From assembly GCA_001887945.1 (NCBI GenBank), contig LDOQ01000076.1, forward strand, positions 39,955 to 103,954: a DNA stretch of 64,000 nucleotides, in the 5' to 3' direction. Shown here piece after piece: positions 49,102 through 59,089 of this stretch (position 1 is the first letter of the stretch; each line of letters opens with the position of its first letter). This DNA comes from Spraguea lophii. Taxonomy: Eukaryota > Microsporidia > Spragueidae. A model generated the notes under the pieces. That model did no database searches. It was not told where the DNA came from and was given only the letters and a program-made list of their open reading frames with translations. The position numbers and the translations under genes were made by a program.

Positions 49102-50289
49102 CTATTCTACTTTTAATCCACTTAATATATAACCATATCTCAATCTATTATTCATTAACGGATGAACACCATATTTATACTGATATTCTCTAGACATTAA
49201 ATCTACCATATAAATACCTTTATAATTATTTTCTAATAAATAATTATATATTTTAGATGCTTCTTCTCTAAGAATAAGATATATTATAACTCTTTTATAT
49301 TTATATTCTTTTAATGATTTTATTGTATCTTTACCATTAACAATATAAAATATATCATAGGTTTCTTGATTATTTTTATTAATATGAGTGGTAATATTAT
49401 TATTATGAGTGGTAATATCATTATTATCGGTAGTGTTGTTATTATTGTTAATAACAATATTGTTGGTAGTAATATCATTGTTTTCTATAGTATAGTTGTT
49501 ATCATTATTATAATCCTCATCTAAATTATTGTCTTCTATATTATCATCTTCTTCTTTTATACCATCATCATTATCATTATTACCTTCTAAATTCTCGTTT
49601 GAATTACTATTTTCTAGATATTTTATTAAATCTTTATATCTATCTAATAATCGATAATTCTTTTTCTCTGTTACTGTTATATTTATATTATTTCGATAGA
49701 GTATAGAATACATAAATATGCCTTTGATATTCTCTTCTACTAATACTTTACTATATAATATATTATTATTACTCTTATTATAATTATTATAGAATAAATT
49801 CATGTATGATATATCTATAGGTGTTATATATGATATTTTACTAGGTTGTTTTTTTAAATAATACTCACATAATTGTTCTGGTGTAGCTTCTATAAATTTT
49901 ACTGCTTTTATTTTTTTATCTATTTTTTTTCTTTCGATTTTTTCTTGTGTAAAATTATTATATTGTGATAGTAAATTCGATTTATAATTATAATCAATAG
50001 AATATACACCATTTCTATTTAATATAGGTTTATTGTTATCAGTTGTAATATTAGTATCATTATTAGTTGTATTGTTATTATCAGTTATATTATTAATATC
50101 ATTATTAGTTGTATTGTTATCTGAATATTCTATAAAATACCATTTATCATAATCAAATCCTATAATATCTGCACCTTTTATAGTTATTTTATATTTTTTT
50201 ATTCTTATTTCAGATTTATATGTTAGAATGAAAAAATTAGTATAATTGTGATATGTTTGTAAAATTATAGCAGAATTTTCAGATATCAT
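49102..50289 (-). CDS. TRM6: tRNA (adenine-58-N1)-methyltransferase non-catalytic subunit Trm6
   Basis: This is the RNA-binding partner of the catalytic subunit Trm61 in the tRNA m1A58 methyltransferase. The 395-residue protein has the family's central block as NLLSQYNNFTQEKIER, then ATPEQLCEYYLKKQPSKIS (family CxYYxxKxPxKI). The end MVDLMSREYQYKYGVHPLMN followed by YGYILSGLKV matches the C-terminal REYQVLPxRxHPxM...GYILSGxxV block. An Asn/Asp/Thr-rich low-complexity insert lies in the middle (about residues 230-310), a common microsporidian feature. ATCC lies before the ATG. The catalytic SAM motif is degenerate, as in Trm6. Trm61 is not encoded in this window. Confidence 0.75.
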   Translation of the reverse strand: MISENSAIILQTYHNYTNFFILTYKSEIRIKKYKITIKGADIIGFDYDKWYFIEYSDNNTTNNDINNITDNNNTTNNDTNITTDNNKPILNRNGVYSIDYNYKSNLLSQYNNFTQEKIERKKIDKKIKAVKFIEATPEQLCEYYLKKQPSKISYITPIDISYMNLFYNNYNKSNNNILYSKVLVEENIKGIFMYSILYRNNINITVTEKKNYRLLDRYKDLIKYLENSNSNENLEGNNDNDDGIKEEDDNIEDNNLDEDYNNDNNYTIENNDITTNNIVINNNNNTTDNNDITTHNNNITTHINKNNQETYDIFYIVNGKDTIKSLKEYKYKRVIIYLILREEASKIYNYLLENNYKGIYMVDLMSREYQYKYGVHPLMNNRLRYGYILSGLKVE

Positions 50290-50670
50290 TATGGATAAAA
50301 ATATTTATAAAAAAAATATATTATTTTATATTTCTTAATATGGTATTTTAAGAATATTATTATGAATTTATTATATATTTTTTATTATTATATTCTAAAG
50401 CTATTATTATAAATTAATTATATATTCCTTAATATGTTGTTCTAAGAATATTAGTATGAATCTATTATAAATGTTATAAAGAAGATAAAGAATATAAAAT
50501 ACTTAGAAATATTATTATAATAATTATAACATAAAGTATTATTAGAAGAATTATGGTTACATTTTACGTATAAAAACTATGATTATAAAAAATATATTAC
50601 ATCTTAAATATAAAAACTATGAGTAAATCTTAAATACAAAAAATATTATTACAATAATTCTTTAACCCAA
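50290..50670. other. Divergent AT-rich spacer, nothing recognised
   Basis: This is between the Trm6 and Reb1-like genes. It contains a tandem-like repeat of the TTCTAAGAATATTA type near 50395-50455 but no other feature. Confidence 0.4.
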
Positions 50671-52308
50671 ATGAAGAAATCTAAAAAACATCAAGAAGAA
50701 GAAATATATTTAGAAGAATATATAAAAGATTTTAAAAATATTGAAGATAAAATAAGTAATATTGATAATATATCAAATAAAAGAATGAAAGATATTGATA
50801 CTAATGCTACAATTAATGATCTTATTCATAACACAGAAGATAATATTACAAAAGAAATAATACAAAGATTAAAAACACGTATAATAAGTGTAGGAGATAG
50901 AAATAGATTGATAAAAAATAAAAATATAATAATAAAAACAGGGAGATATTCTAAGGCTGAATTGGATATGGTTGAAAAAGGATTTAAAACATTTTTACAA
51001 CAGCATAATTTAAAGAGAGAAGATTTAGAAAAATATATTTTAAATAAATATACTAAAGAAGAAAATAATAACAATGGAAGTAATAACAATGGAAGTAATA
51101 ATCAAAGTAATAATGAAAATATTACAACTGATAAAAGTTTTCCTATAAGAAATTTAATATTATATTTTGCTGAGATATTACCATTTAGAACATTTCTATC
51201 AACATATCATTTCATATATTATTTCTACCATCCATATAAAAACAAAGTATGGATTAAAGAAGATGAAATAGAATTAATAAGACTAGCCAAATTATTGGAT
51301 AGAAAATGGAAAGAAATAGGTAAAGAATTAAAACACGAGAGTATAAGATGTTTTAGAAGATATGAAGAAATATATAAAAATAAAAGTATTAAAAATAAAG
51401 AATGTACAGAAACAGAGAATAAAAAAATAATGGATGAATATTTAAATATGAATAATAATTTTAATAGAAAATGGATATCGTTGGAAAGTAAATTTAATAT
51501 TTCTAAAATAAAAATAAAAAATATAATTATAAAATATTTAAAAGAAGATTATTATAAGAGTAGATGGAATATAGCATATGATATAAAATTAATTATATAT
51601 ATTTTTAAATATAATCATATATTATCAATTATATATAATAGAGATATAATAAAAGATATAAAATATATGATAGAAGAATATAAAAAAAAGGCAGAGAATA
51701 TAAATAGCTTTCATAAAAATGATAAGAAATTAAATTTAAATAAAAAAGTAGATATTAACATAGATAATAGTAAAGAGGATAAGATAAAGGATAACGTAGC
51801 AGATAAAAAAGAAGATAACCAAAATAAACGTGATGATATTAAATTAGATAATGTCGAAGATAACAGAAAAGAAGATAAGGCAGAAGATAAACATAATGAT
51901 ATCACAGAAGATAACCATAATAAACACAATAAACATAATGATATTAAATCAAACGATATTAATAAAAATAATATCAAAGAAGATAAACACGATGATATTG
52001 TTAATTTTATAAAATCTTTTGATATTTACAGAGATAAGCTAACTAAATCTTTTTTTGATCATCTTAATGATTTTACGTGTAAATATGATTTAGATGTAGA
52101 AATAGAAGAAAATGAAATATTTTGGAATAATATTGTTTATTCGTGGGAAGAAGAAAAATTTCTTTCTAATGTTCTTAAATCGAAATTTAGAGTTTTGAAA
52201 AAAATATATAAAATTAAAAAGTTTAAAGATATGAAAGATACTCTATGTAAATTAGTTGTGGAATATGCATTAGATGAATGTAAATATGTTTATATGATGT
52301 TAGATTAA
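50671..52308 (+). CDS. Myb/SANT DNA-binding protein, Reb1/TTF1-like
   Basis: This is a 545-residue protein with Myb-type repeats in the arrangement of Reb1 and TTF-1, factors that stop Pol I and replication forks at rDNA and act as general regulators in yeasts. The first repeat-like unit starts near residue 91 (GRYSKAELDMVEKGFKTFL). Then come LPFRTFLSTYHFIYYF near 170 (family P-x-R-x-x-x-S-x-Y-x-x-x-x-R) and a Myb unit at about 192-232 (VWIKEDEIELIRLAKLLDRKWKEIGKEL, then RCFRRY). A third, Trp-containing unit follows. Residues about 340-440 form a Lys/Asp/Asn-rich low-complexity stretch. CCC lies three bases upstream of the ATG. Assignment rests on repeat order; a generic Myb regulator is the alternative. 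Confidence 0.65.
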   Translation: MKKSKKHQEEEIYLEEYIKDFKNIEDKISNIDNISNKRMKDIDTNATINDLIHNTEDNITKEIIQRLKTRIISVGDRNRLIKNKNIIIKTGRYSKAELDMVEKGFKTFLQQHNLKREDLEKYILNKYTKEENNNNGSNNNGSNNQSNNENITTDKSFPIRNLILYFAEILPFRTFLSTYHFIYYFYHPYKNKVWIKEDEIELIRLAKLLDRKWKEIGKELKHESIRCFRRYEEIYKNKSIKNKECTETENKKIMDEYLNMNNNFNRKWISLESKFNISKIKIKNIIIKYLKEDYYKSRWNIAYDIKLIIYIFKYNHILSIIYNRDIIKDIKYMIEEYKKKAENINSFHKNDKKLNLNKKVDINIDNSKEDKIKDNVADKKEDNQNKRDDIKLDNVEDNRKEDKAEDKHNDITEDNHNKHNKHNDIKSNDINKNNIKEDKHDDIVNFIKSFDIYRDKLTKSFFDHLNDFTCKYDLDVEIEENEIFWNNIVYSWEEEKFLSNVLKSKFRVLKKIYKIKKFKDMKDTLCKLVVEYALDECKYVYMMLD

Positions 52309-52599
52309 ATATTTTTTAACTTATTATTTACATTAAAAAATTATTTATTATTTAATTTATTTTTAGTATTTATTTATATGGAAGGTATTATGATTTATAT
52401 TAAAGGAGTTATTATTTTTACTTTATTATCATTTAATTTATATAAAGGAGGTATTAAATAAAAATAAGAAACTGAATAACAACCAATGAAAAATATATTT
52501 TATATATGATTATTATAGATTGTAGAATATAATGGAATAATATTATTGAGTAAGTACTCTTTATTGATTGATCATAGATCATCAGTTATAAAATAATTT
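52309..52599. other. AT-rich spacer, nothing recognised
   Basis: This is 3' flank of the Reb1-like gene. No supported feature. Confidence 0.4.
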
Positions 52600-52880
52600 A
52601 TACACGACAAATGTAATGTGATTATCTTTAAAGTATTTATTATCATTATTAAATACTTCTTTAATCTATTATTCCCCATATCCAGGTGAGAAGTAATATG
52701 ATATTAATATTGGTTGGAAGGTATTTTATCAATTATAATATAAGATAAGATGATATTAATGCATATATGTAATGAAATCAGTTAGTACAAGTTTAATTTA
52801 TGCTGTTAAGGAATTAGAAATTAGTTAAATACATTATATCATAAATGATATGTATATCGGTAGTAACTAAAATTTTATAA
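52600..52880 (+). mobile_element. Decayed SINE-like fragment
   Basis: It has CTTTAATCTATTATTCCCCA, AGATAAGATGATATTAATGC, ATATGTAATGAAATCAGTTA and GTACAAGTTTAATTTATGCT blocks in family order. The tail is reduced to ACTAAAATTTTATAATT. It lies 27 bp upstream of the GT22 gene start codon. Confidence 0.5.
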
Positions 52881-52907
52881 TTTTTAAAAATTAAAAAATT
52901 CTCCCTT

Positions 52908-54491
52908 ATGAGAAATTATTTAAGTTCTAATAGATCACTCTTGTTATTTTTATGTACGTATCGTATTTTAAATGTAATACTTACAGAAACTATATTTGAA
53001 CCAGATGAGATCTGGCAGAATATTGAGCCTATTAACTATTTTCTATTTGGGCACGGTGTATTACTTTGGGATTGGCTTACTGGTATAAGAACAGTGGTAG
53101 GTCTTATATTTTATATTCCTAATTTTATATTATATCATTTATTATTGAAGAATAGAATATACTATGATTTATTTTCATTTTATTTACCACGTATAATTTC
53201 TGGGTTAATTTGTGTAATATCTAATTATTATACTATTAGATTGGGAGAATTATATCATAAAGATAGAAATGATATGATATTTAGAGTTATTATATCACAT
53301 GGAATATGGTTATATGGGACACGAACACATACAGATACTCTCATTATGAATTTGGGTGTTATAATATTTTATTTTTTTAAAAAGTATCTTATCCAAATAC
53401 AAAGTAGGAATAAAAAAACCGAAAATGGAAATATGGAAGGTTCATTCCTAATTCCATCTGCTTTAGCATTCTTATTATTATCTTATATATTTTATCTCAG
53501 ACCACCATCCATAGTATTGCTTATTCCTATATTATTAGAAATAATAATATATTATTTTAATAATTCATACGTAGATCTTATTAAGTTTCTATCAACATCA
53601 ATATTATACGCTATTACTTTTCTTTCATCTTTCATTGTAATCGATTCTTTATTCGTCGGTAAAATATTCAGTTCTACTATATTTTTTATTATGGTGAATA
53701 TTATATATGGAATAAGTGAATTGTTTGGAACATCTCCTTTTTATTTCACGATATTATTTTTTACTGTGCTTGTTGGCATACAAATATTAGAATTTATTTT
53801 TAAAATGAATAGAAATATAGTTGTTTCTTCCTCTGCAATATTATATCTCTTAGTATATTCTATTGTCGGACATAAAGAAATGCGATTTTTATTACCTGCA
53901 ATACCATTTGTGCTTATTGTATGTGCCGAAAATAAAAAAATAAAAGTTGGAAATAAAAATAAACGAGCAACAAAATATAAACGCAATATCACAAAATATT
54001 TATCCATAAAAAATATTATACGTTTCATATTAATAATACAATATTTGGTATCTGTTTTTATTAATGTCACACATCAAAGAGTAATGCCCACGCTTCGTTA
54101 TCTTAAAGAAAATACATCACCGAACGATAGTATATTTTTCTGTGTTTGTCCATATTCTTTTCCAGTATATTCATATCTTACATTACATAAAGATTTGAAA
54201 ATGTTAACAGGTGAACAAGATATATTTAGTAAGATGAATGATATAAAGGTTTTGGATAAATATAAAGGACAGAATATTATAGTTGGAGAATATAAGAAAT
54301 TTAAAGAAAATTTACCCAAATCGTTGGAACAATATACCAGTTATGATTGTATGGTAATAAATAAGACATTTTATAATCAAAGCAGAAGCATTCTGAGAAA
54401 TTATAAAGTGGTAGAAATATTTAGATATGCTTATGTCATGGCAGAAGATGATAAAGATATTTTTTTATACGTAATAAAAAAGATTAAATAA
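52908..54491 (+). CDS. GPI10: GPI mannosyltransferase, glycosyltransferase family 22 (Gpi10/PIG-B type)
   Basis: This is an ER membrane mannosyltransferase that uses dolichol-phosphate mannose. Gpi10/PIG-B adds the third mannose of the GPI anchor. The 527-residue protein has about ten hydrophobic segments. The family-22 catalytic motif is near the N-terminus as EPDEIWQ (residues 30-36), followed by FGHGVLLWDWLTGIR (family FGYGxLTWEWxxxIR). HKEMRFLLP begins at residue 322, matching the family's HKExRFLxPxxP. The spacing favours Gpi10 over Smp3, Alg9 or Alg12, but I cannot separate these with certainty. CCC lies two bases upstream of the ATG. Microsporidia retain a GPI pathway for spore-wall and surface proteins. 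Confidence 0.85.
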   Translation: MRNYLSSNRSLLLFLCTYRILNVILTETIFEPDEIWQNIEPINYFLFGHGVLLWDWLTGIRTVVGLIFYIPNFILYHLLLKNRIYYDLFSFYLPRIISGLICVISNYYTIRLGELYHKDRNDMIFRVIISHGIWLYGTRTHTDTLIMNLGVIIFYFFKKYLIQIQSRNKKTENGNMEGSFLIPSALAFLLLSYIFYLRPPSIVLLIPILLEIIIYYFNNSYVDLIKFLSTSILYAITFLSSFIVIDSLFVGKIFSSTIFFIMVNIIYGISELFGTSPFYFTILFFTVLVGIQILEFIFKMNRNIVVSSSAILYLLVYSIVGHKEMRFLLPAIPFVLIVCAENKKIKVGNKNKRATKYKRNITKYLSIKNIIRFILIIQYLVSVFINVTHQRVMPTLRYLKENTSPNDSIFFCVCPYSFPVYSYLTLHKDLKMLTGEQDIFSKMNDIKVLDKYKGQNIIVGEYKKFKENLPKSLEQYTSYDCMVINKTFYNQSRSILRNYKVVEIFRYAYVMAEDDKDIFLYVIKKIK

Positions 54492-55212
54492 AATATATGG
54501 TAATGATAATATTTTATAATTATTTTGAATAATAAATTTATATTATTTTTTATAATTATAATTATTTATACTATCAGAATGAAAGATAAAAATATTTAAA
54601 AAATTCTTTTTTCCTCTTACAATGAAAAATATAAAAATTTTAAAAGTCAATTTTATCCAAGGTAAATCGCTAAATAAACAATTTAGTTAATTAACCATTC
54701 TTTAACTTATATTTTCTGAATAATTCAATAAAAAATTAATTATCACTTAATTATACCTTCCATAACAAATCCATAACTAATTAATCATAATAAAATTTAA
54801 TAAAGAAATATATCTATAAATAAAATATATTTTAATAAAAGATGGTTTCTTGAGTAAATTTTAGTTCGGGGAAATATAAATATTAGAAAAAAATAAAAGT
54901 AATATCAAAATTTAAACTATTGATAAACAATGATATTGAATCATGATGATGTTGCAGAGAGAAATGTTTGATTATGATTAAGAAGTTATCAAATCATAAA
55001 AAAAATATTAATCTAATATAATAGAGTATTATTAAAAATCATTTATTGATTGATTTAATTTTTTCGATAAAATTAAGATAATTAGTTTTTATCTTGTTTC
55101 TTTTGCATCAGAATAGTATTTTATCATCGAATAAAAATCATTCGAATTTATTTTATGGAGAAAACTTAAATTTCAAAATTTGACACAAAAATTTTTCAAA
55201 ATATTATAACCC
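54492..55212. other. AT-rich spacer, nothing recognised
   Basis: This is between the GT22 and transporter genes, which are in the same orientation. No supported feature. Confidence 0.45.
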
Positions 55213-56115
55213 ATGTTAAAAAAAACATATATTTGTTTATTCGGACAAACCATAGCATTTCTTATATCTTGTGCTAATTTCATTATTAGTACTTTTACAT
55301 CCAAATATTGGAGATTTCATACAATATGGCCATTTCTCTTACTTCTAACCATTGTTCATCAAATTATGATTTTCATAAGAAAACCGAAACATGGAAATAT
55401 TCCGTATAAACTTTATATACTTGGATCGGTTTTAGACACTGGGGCAGTATTATTTCTTCAAATGGCATTTTCTTATGGTAAAGGATATCTTATACTATTT
55501 CTTATCCAATGTAAATATCTTATGTTTCTTGGATATAAAATTTTTATAAAAAAAGAAAAAGAAAATATTTCATTTACCAGATCTTTCGTATATATATCAA
55601 TTATCGTAATCTCTTTCCTATTGAACTTTTTTGGTGATAGTACTCCATTTAAACTAAATTTTTACGCAATATTATTTACTATGATATCCAATGTATTCTT
55701 TACTATGGATATGTTTATACAATTCGATGTACTTCAAACCGTACCAAAACATTATCATTGTAGAACAGTTGGTATTCTTGGTATTATAATCGCATTACTT
55801 GCATCTTCAATGGTTGATTTTAAAAATATGGTACGTATCCATGAAAATAATACATTTTTAAAAAATAATTTTCTTATAATAGTTTTACACGCAATTGTTT
55901 CTTTTATGGTATATACACTTGCACCGCATTTTGTAGGTACATACTCGCCCATACCATTTGAAGCCAGTCTACTCTCCATTAATTCCCATATGGCTATTTT
56001 AAGAATGATATTTAATGAAGTTAAAATATATTATTTGTTAGGACATATTGCATGTATAATGTGTTCTATGATATTGGTATACGTAGGGTTTAAAGATAAT
56101 AATGAAATTAAATAA
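55213..56115 (+). CDS. SLC35F-like membrane transporter (DMT superfamily)
   Basis: This is a 300-residue polytopic membrane protein with about ten hydrophobic segments. It begins FGQTIAFLISCANFIISTF, like the FGQxxSLxIxxT start of the SLC35F1/F2 group. TVGILGIIIALLASSMVDFKNM matches their LGMxGxFGxxIxGxQxxIVExKxI block. The YKLYILGSVLDTGAVLFLQMAFSY segment fits the DMT fold. Such proteins are putative solute carriers in the plasma membrane or Golgi, with substrates largely unknown. CCC directly precedes the ATG. SLC35F rather than nucleotide-sugar transporters is tentative, since short membrane proteins give weak signals. Confidence 0.6.
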   Translation: MLKKTYICLFGQTIAFLISCANFIISTFTSKYWRFHTIWPFLLLLTIVHQIMIFIRKPKHGNIPYKLYILGSVLDTGAVLFLQMAFSYGKGYLILFLIQCKYLMFLGYKIFIKKEKENISFTRSFVYISIIVISFLLNFFGDSTPFKLNFYAILFTMISNVFFTMDMFIQFDVLQTVPKHYHCRTVGILGIIIALLASSMVDFKNMVRIHENNTFLKNNFLIIVLHAIVSFMVYTLAPHFVGTYSPIPFEASLLSINSHMAILRMIFNEVKIYYLLGHIACIMCSMILVYVGFKDNNEIK

Positions 56116-56827
56116 AATATATTTTAATATTCTGTTTTTAAAGATGGCATATTCGGTAAATATTTTAAATATATAAAAAATAAATATTATAATCAAATGA
56201 TATATAAAAAATAAATATTATTATTATAATCAAATATTTAAAAATTCATATTGTAACAGTTCCTAAATTATATGATCTAGAACGTAACAAATACAAAAAG
56301 AATTTAAAAAGGAGAAGAAATAAAACCATTGAATACTACAACTATTAATTACAATAAATAAAAATTCATATCATACTTTACTTATAATCATAAACATTCA
56401 TATAATCACAGACTATCTCATAATAATATAAAACAATATATACGAGGAACTTACTGGAGTACCAATCATCTTAGACTATAACCAATATAATATACATAAT
56501 AATAAATGTTATTGACATTAAAATAATCTTTCTCAATAGATATAAATAAATTAATCTATTTAATTCTATTAGAAATAAAACTATTAATATTATTTTAATA
56601 ATATCACTAAAACTCTTAGAGTTGCTATACAACAATTATCTATTATTACATTTAAAGATAATATAATAGTTAATTTAATAAAAAACGTTTTATTATAATA
56701 ATATCATTCATTTTATTTTTAACATAAGTTAATAAATTAATTGTATTATCTTTGATATCATTTTAATATATTTATTCTTTCATTTCCTATAAAATATATT
56801 AATACATTCTTTTCGATTTAATTTTTT
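56116..56827. other. AT-rich spacer, nothing recognised
   Basis: This is 3' flank of the transporter gene. No supported feature before the full SINE-like copy. Confidence 0.45.
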
Positions 56828-57225
56828 TAAAAACGAAACTTTTACTTATAAAAGTTTTATAATCTATTATGGTCTATGATCTTTGGTTCTAGAGCACATC
56901 TAAGCTTATATTGACTGGCTTCGCTGTAGATATGCATTAACATCATTTTATGTATATAAGCGTCGGGGTTTTGCATATGGTACACGTTGTCGCCCGCATC
57001 CTAGTTTTTTAAAAATTCCAAATCTCTTTCTTGACATAATATTAATCGAGTCACAAATCAATACACGGATTACAACTACGCCAGCTAAATACGATTTTAA
57101 TTTAGTAGCGGACTGTTATACGAGGCACAGCTAATGTTGCGTTATTGAGCCCCACACTCGACAACTTTTCTCTTCTCTTCTGCTTTTTATTATTATTTTT
57201 TGTTTTGAAAATTCTTCGGGATGAA

Positions 57226-57236
57226 GGATTCGAACC
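57226..57236 (-). promoter_or_regulatory. Box B of the SINE-like element
   Basis: GGTTCGAATCC on the minus strand equals the Pol III box B consensus. With box A at 57269-57279 it could form an internal type-2 promoter. Confidence 0.7.
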
Positions 57237-57268
57237 CGCCATCCTTGGAATTTGGTTTCACCCCACGA

Positions 57269-57279
57269 CCACTTGACCA
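57269..57279 (-). promoter_or_regulatory. Box A of the SINE-like element
   Basis: TGGTCAAGTGG on the minus strand fits the Pol III box A consensus at every fixed position. Confidence 0.65.
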
Positions 57280-57428
57280 AACGGCCTGTGGGTGAAAAAT
57301 TTTCTCTGCCTCTGGTGGAAAACAAAAAAAACCAAGCGGCCTATTAAAAATATTATAGAAATTACTTTTAAATTTTAAAAATGATGAATTAATTTAATAG
57401 CTTAAATTTTATTTATTTTTCAAGAAAT

Positions 57429-57983
57429 CTAACAACACAAAAACTTACTTTTCTTTTTATAAGCACCCTTTTTTGTAACAAGTAATTCTGCCATTTCTTG
57501 AAATGCTTCTTTTATTCCCATGTTATCTTTTGCTGAACATTCAAAATATCTTATAGCGCCTATATCATGAGCTAATTTCTCTCCTTCTTCTTTTGTAACA
57601 GTATTGGAAGTTCTTAAATCTATTTTATTTCCTATCAAAATAATAGGCACTCCTTCACAGTTAGTCTTTGCATCCATTAACCATCTTTCTTTAACATTTT
57701 CATATGTTATTCTTTCTGCGATAGAATAACATATAACCAATAAATCAGAATTTGAATATGCAAGAGTATTTAATCTGGTATAATCTTCTTGACCAGCGGT
57801 ATCCCATAATGCCATTTCTAAAAATACTCCATTTACATCAAATCCGTGTACTGTATTTTCAAATACTGTAGGATTATAATTTGATTCGAATGTTTTATCG
57901 CCTACTCGTGCAACAACACTAGTCTTTCCACACGCACCATCACCCACTATAACAATTTTTGATTTTATTGATGAAGCAGCCAT
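57429..57983 (-). CDS. Rho-family small GTPase with a Cys-Cys C-terminus
   Basis: This is a 184-residue Ras-like GTPase controlling actin and polarity. The P-loop is GDGACGKT (14-21), switch I is NYNPTVFENT, switch II is WDTAGQEDY, followed by NKIDLR (G4) and ECSAKDN (G5). The VFEN and GACGKT blocks mark it as Rho rather than Rab or Ras. The Rho insert helix between NKIDL and EEG is reduced to a few residues. The C-terminus, after a basic KKKSK stretch, ends FLCC rather than the usual CaaX box. CCC directly precedes the ATG. The Rho1-type is favoured over Cdc42 and Rac but not certain. Confidence 0.93.
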   Translation of the reverse strand: MAASSIKSKIVIVGDGACGKTSVVARVGDKTFESNYNPTVFENTVHGFDVNGVFLEMALWDTAGQEDYTRLNTLAYSNSDLLVICYSIAERITYENVKERWLMDAKTNCEGVPIILIGNKIDLRTSNTVTKEEGEKLAHDIGAIRYFECSAKDNMGIKEAFQEMAELLVTKKGAYKKKSKFLCC

Positions 57984-58805
57984 GGGTAAAAAAGAAATAT
58001 TATTTTTATTTGTTGAGATATAAAAAATTGATCAAAAGAATAAATATGTTGCTATGAATATAAAATAAATAGAGAAGTAAAATATAATAGATTTTGAAAC
58101 ATAAGAAACAATTAAATGTTTATTTAAATAGAAAATTTGTAATTTAAAAAATAAAAAAGAATATGATTGGTTCTTATTAAAAAAAAGATAATGAAACAAA
58201 ATATATTCCATTTAAATGATAAATAATCATAAAAATATTCTATTATTTTAATATATCCGCTATTGTAAGATTAATTTTATATGAAGATCTCAATATAACT
58301 TTATAATGAAATTGTTAATTTTTTGTATTACATGTATAACAAACATATTTTTTGCAATAATGTTACTAAAGAATTCATAACATTGATATACATAATGTCA
58401 TGAAACAATTGATTTTATAATACAACCATAGGAAAGAGAAAATATAAATGAAATGAAAAGGAGGATGAAAGTATGTTTATAAAATATTTGTATTTGAAAA
58501 TATAATGAAAACTATTTTGTAAAAAAGAATTCTTAAACTGTATTAGACTTTGTGCGTTTAGAGAATAATTATAAAGTTATTTAAAATATATGTATATTAA
58601 CTATACCTAACGTAAAGATCATTTAATAAAAATTATATTACATTATAAATAAAAAAATATAAAATATACTCACATTTACTTACTATAATAAAAATTATTT
58701 TTTTTTATATTGATAAACGATGAATGATTAGTTGGTAGTCTTATTTTATAATTGTAGGTCAAATAGAATTTAAAATTATTTTTAAATAAAAGAATATTAA
58801 AAATT
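57984..58805. other. AT-rich spacer, nothing recognised
   Basis: This is the upstream flank of the Rho gene; no reading frame or repeat is supported before the tRNA gene. Confidence 0.45.
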
Positions 58806-58875
58806 GCACAGACCGGGAATCGAACCCGGGTCTTAGCCTTGGAAGGGCCAGATTCTACCATTGAACCACCTGTGC
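58806..58875 (-). tRNA. trnG-UCC: tRNA-Gly(UCC)
   Basis: This 70-nt tRNA folds into a full cloverleaf. The acceptor GCACAGG pairs with TCTGTGC, with a single G-U at the inner end. The D-stem GTTC/GAAT and anticodon stem TGGCC/GGCTA pair, and the T-stem CCGGG/CCCGG is perfect. The T-loop TTCGATT and anticodon loop CTTCCAA give anticodon UCC (glycine). Box B is GGTTCGATTCC. CCA is not encoded. A T-run follows the 3' end in minus orientation (near 58787-58799), serving as a Pol III terminator. No intron. Confidence 0.97.
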
Positions 58876-59089
58876 TTATTTTTGATTCCAATTTCAATAT
58901 AAATATGTAGATATGAAAAAATAATTAATATAAAACTTGGTTTTACTAATATATGATGCATATTAATCATAAAATTATTTTAAGTTATAAAAAAATATAA
59001 TAAAGGAAGATATTAAAAATAAAAGTTATTTATATTATTTATATATGTTACCGATACAAATACAAATTTAAAACATAAATCAAAAAAAT

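Larger units (their letters stand above)
56828..57300 (-). mobile_element. Best-preserved tRNA-headed SINE-like element, minus orientation
   Basis: On the minus strand the head has a perfect box A (TGGTCAAGTGG, 57269-57279) and a perfect box B (GGTTCGAATCC, 57226-57236), 32 nt apart. The head has no paired acceptor stem or CCA-competent 3' end, so it is not a functional tRNA. The junction is CATCCCGAAGAATTTTCAAA. The body runs through GTCCGCTACTAAATTAAAAT, TTGTGACTCGATTAATATTA and ATGCATATCTACAGCGAAGC. The tail has AAAGATCATAGACCATAATA and ends AAAAGTTTCG followed by TTTTT, a Pol III-type terminator. Its length is about 470 bp. It is the least AT-rich spacer in the window and probably the youngest copy. 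Confidence 0.85.

Noticed and set aside
57205..57300. Apparent tRNA gene with box A and box B on the minus strand
   Set aside because: The acceptor stem does not pair, one T-stem pair is mismatched, no anticodon stem forms and the region is continuous with a repeated body. It is the tRNA-like head of the SINE-like element, not a tRNA.
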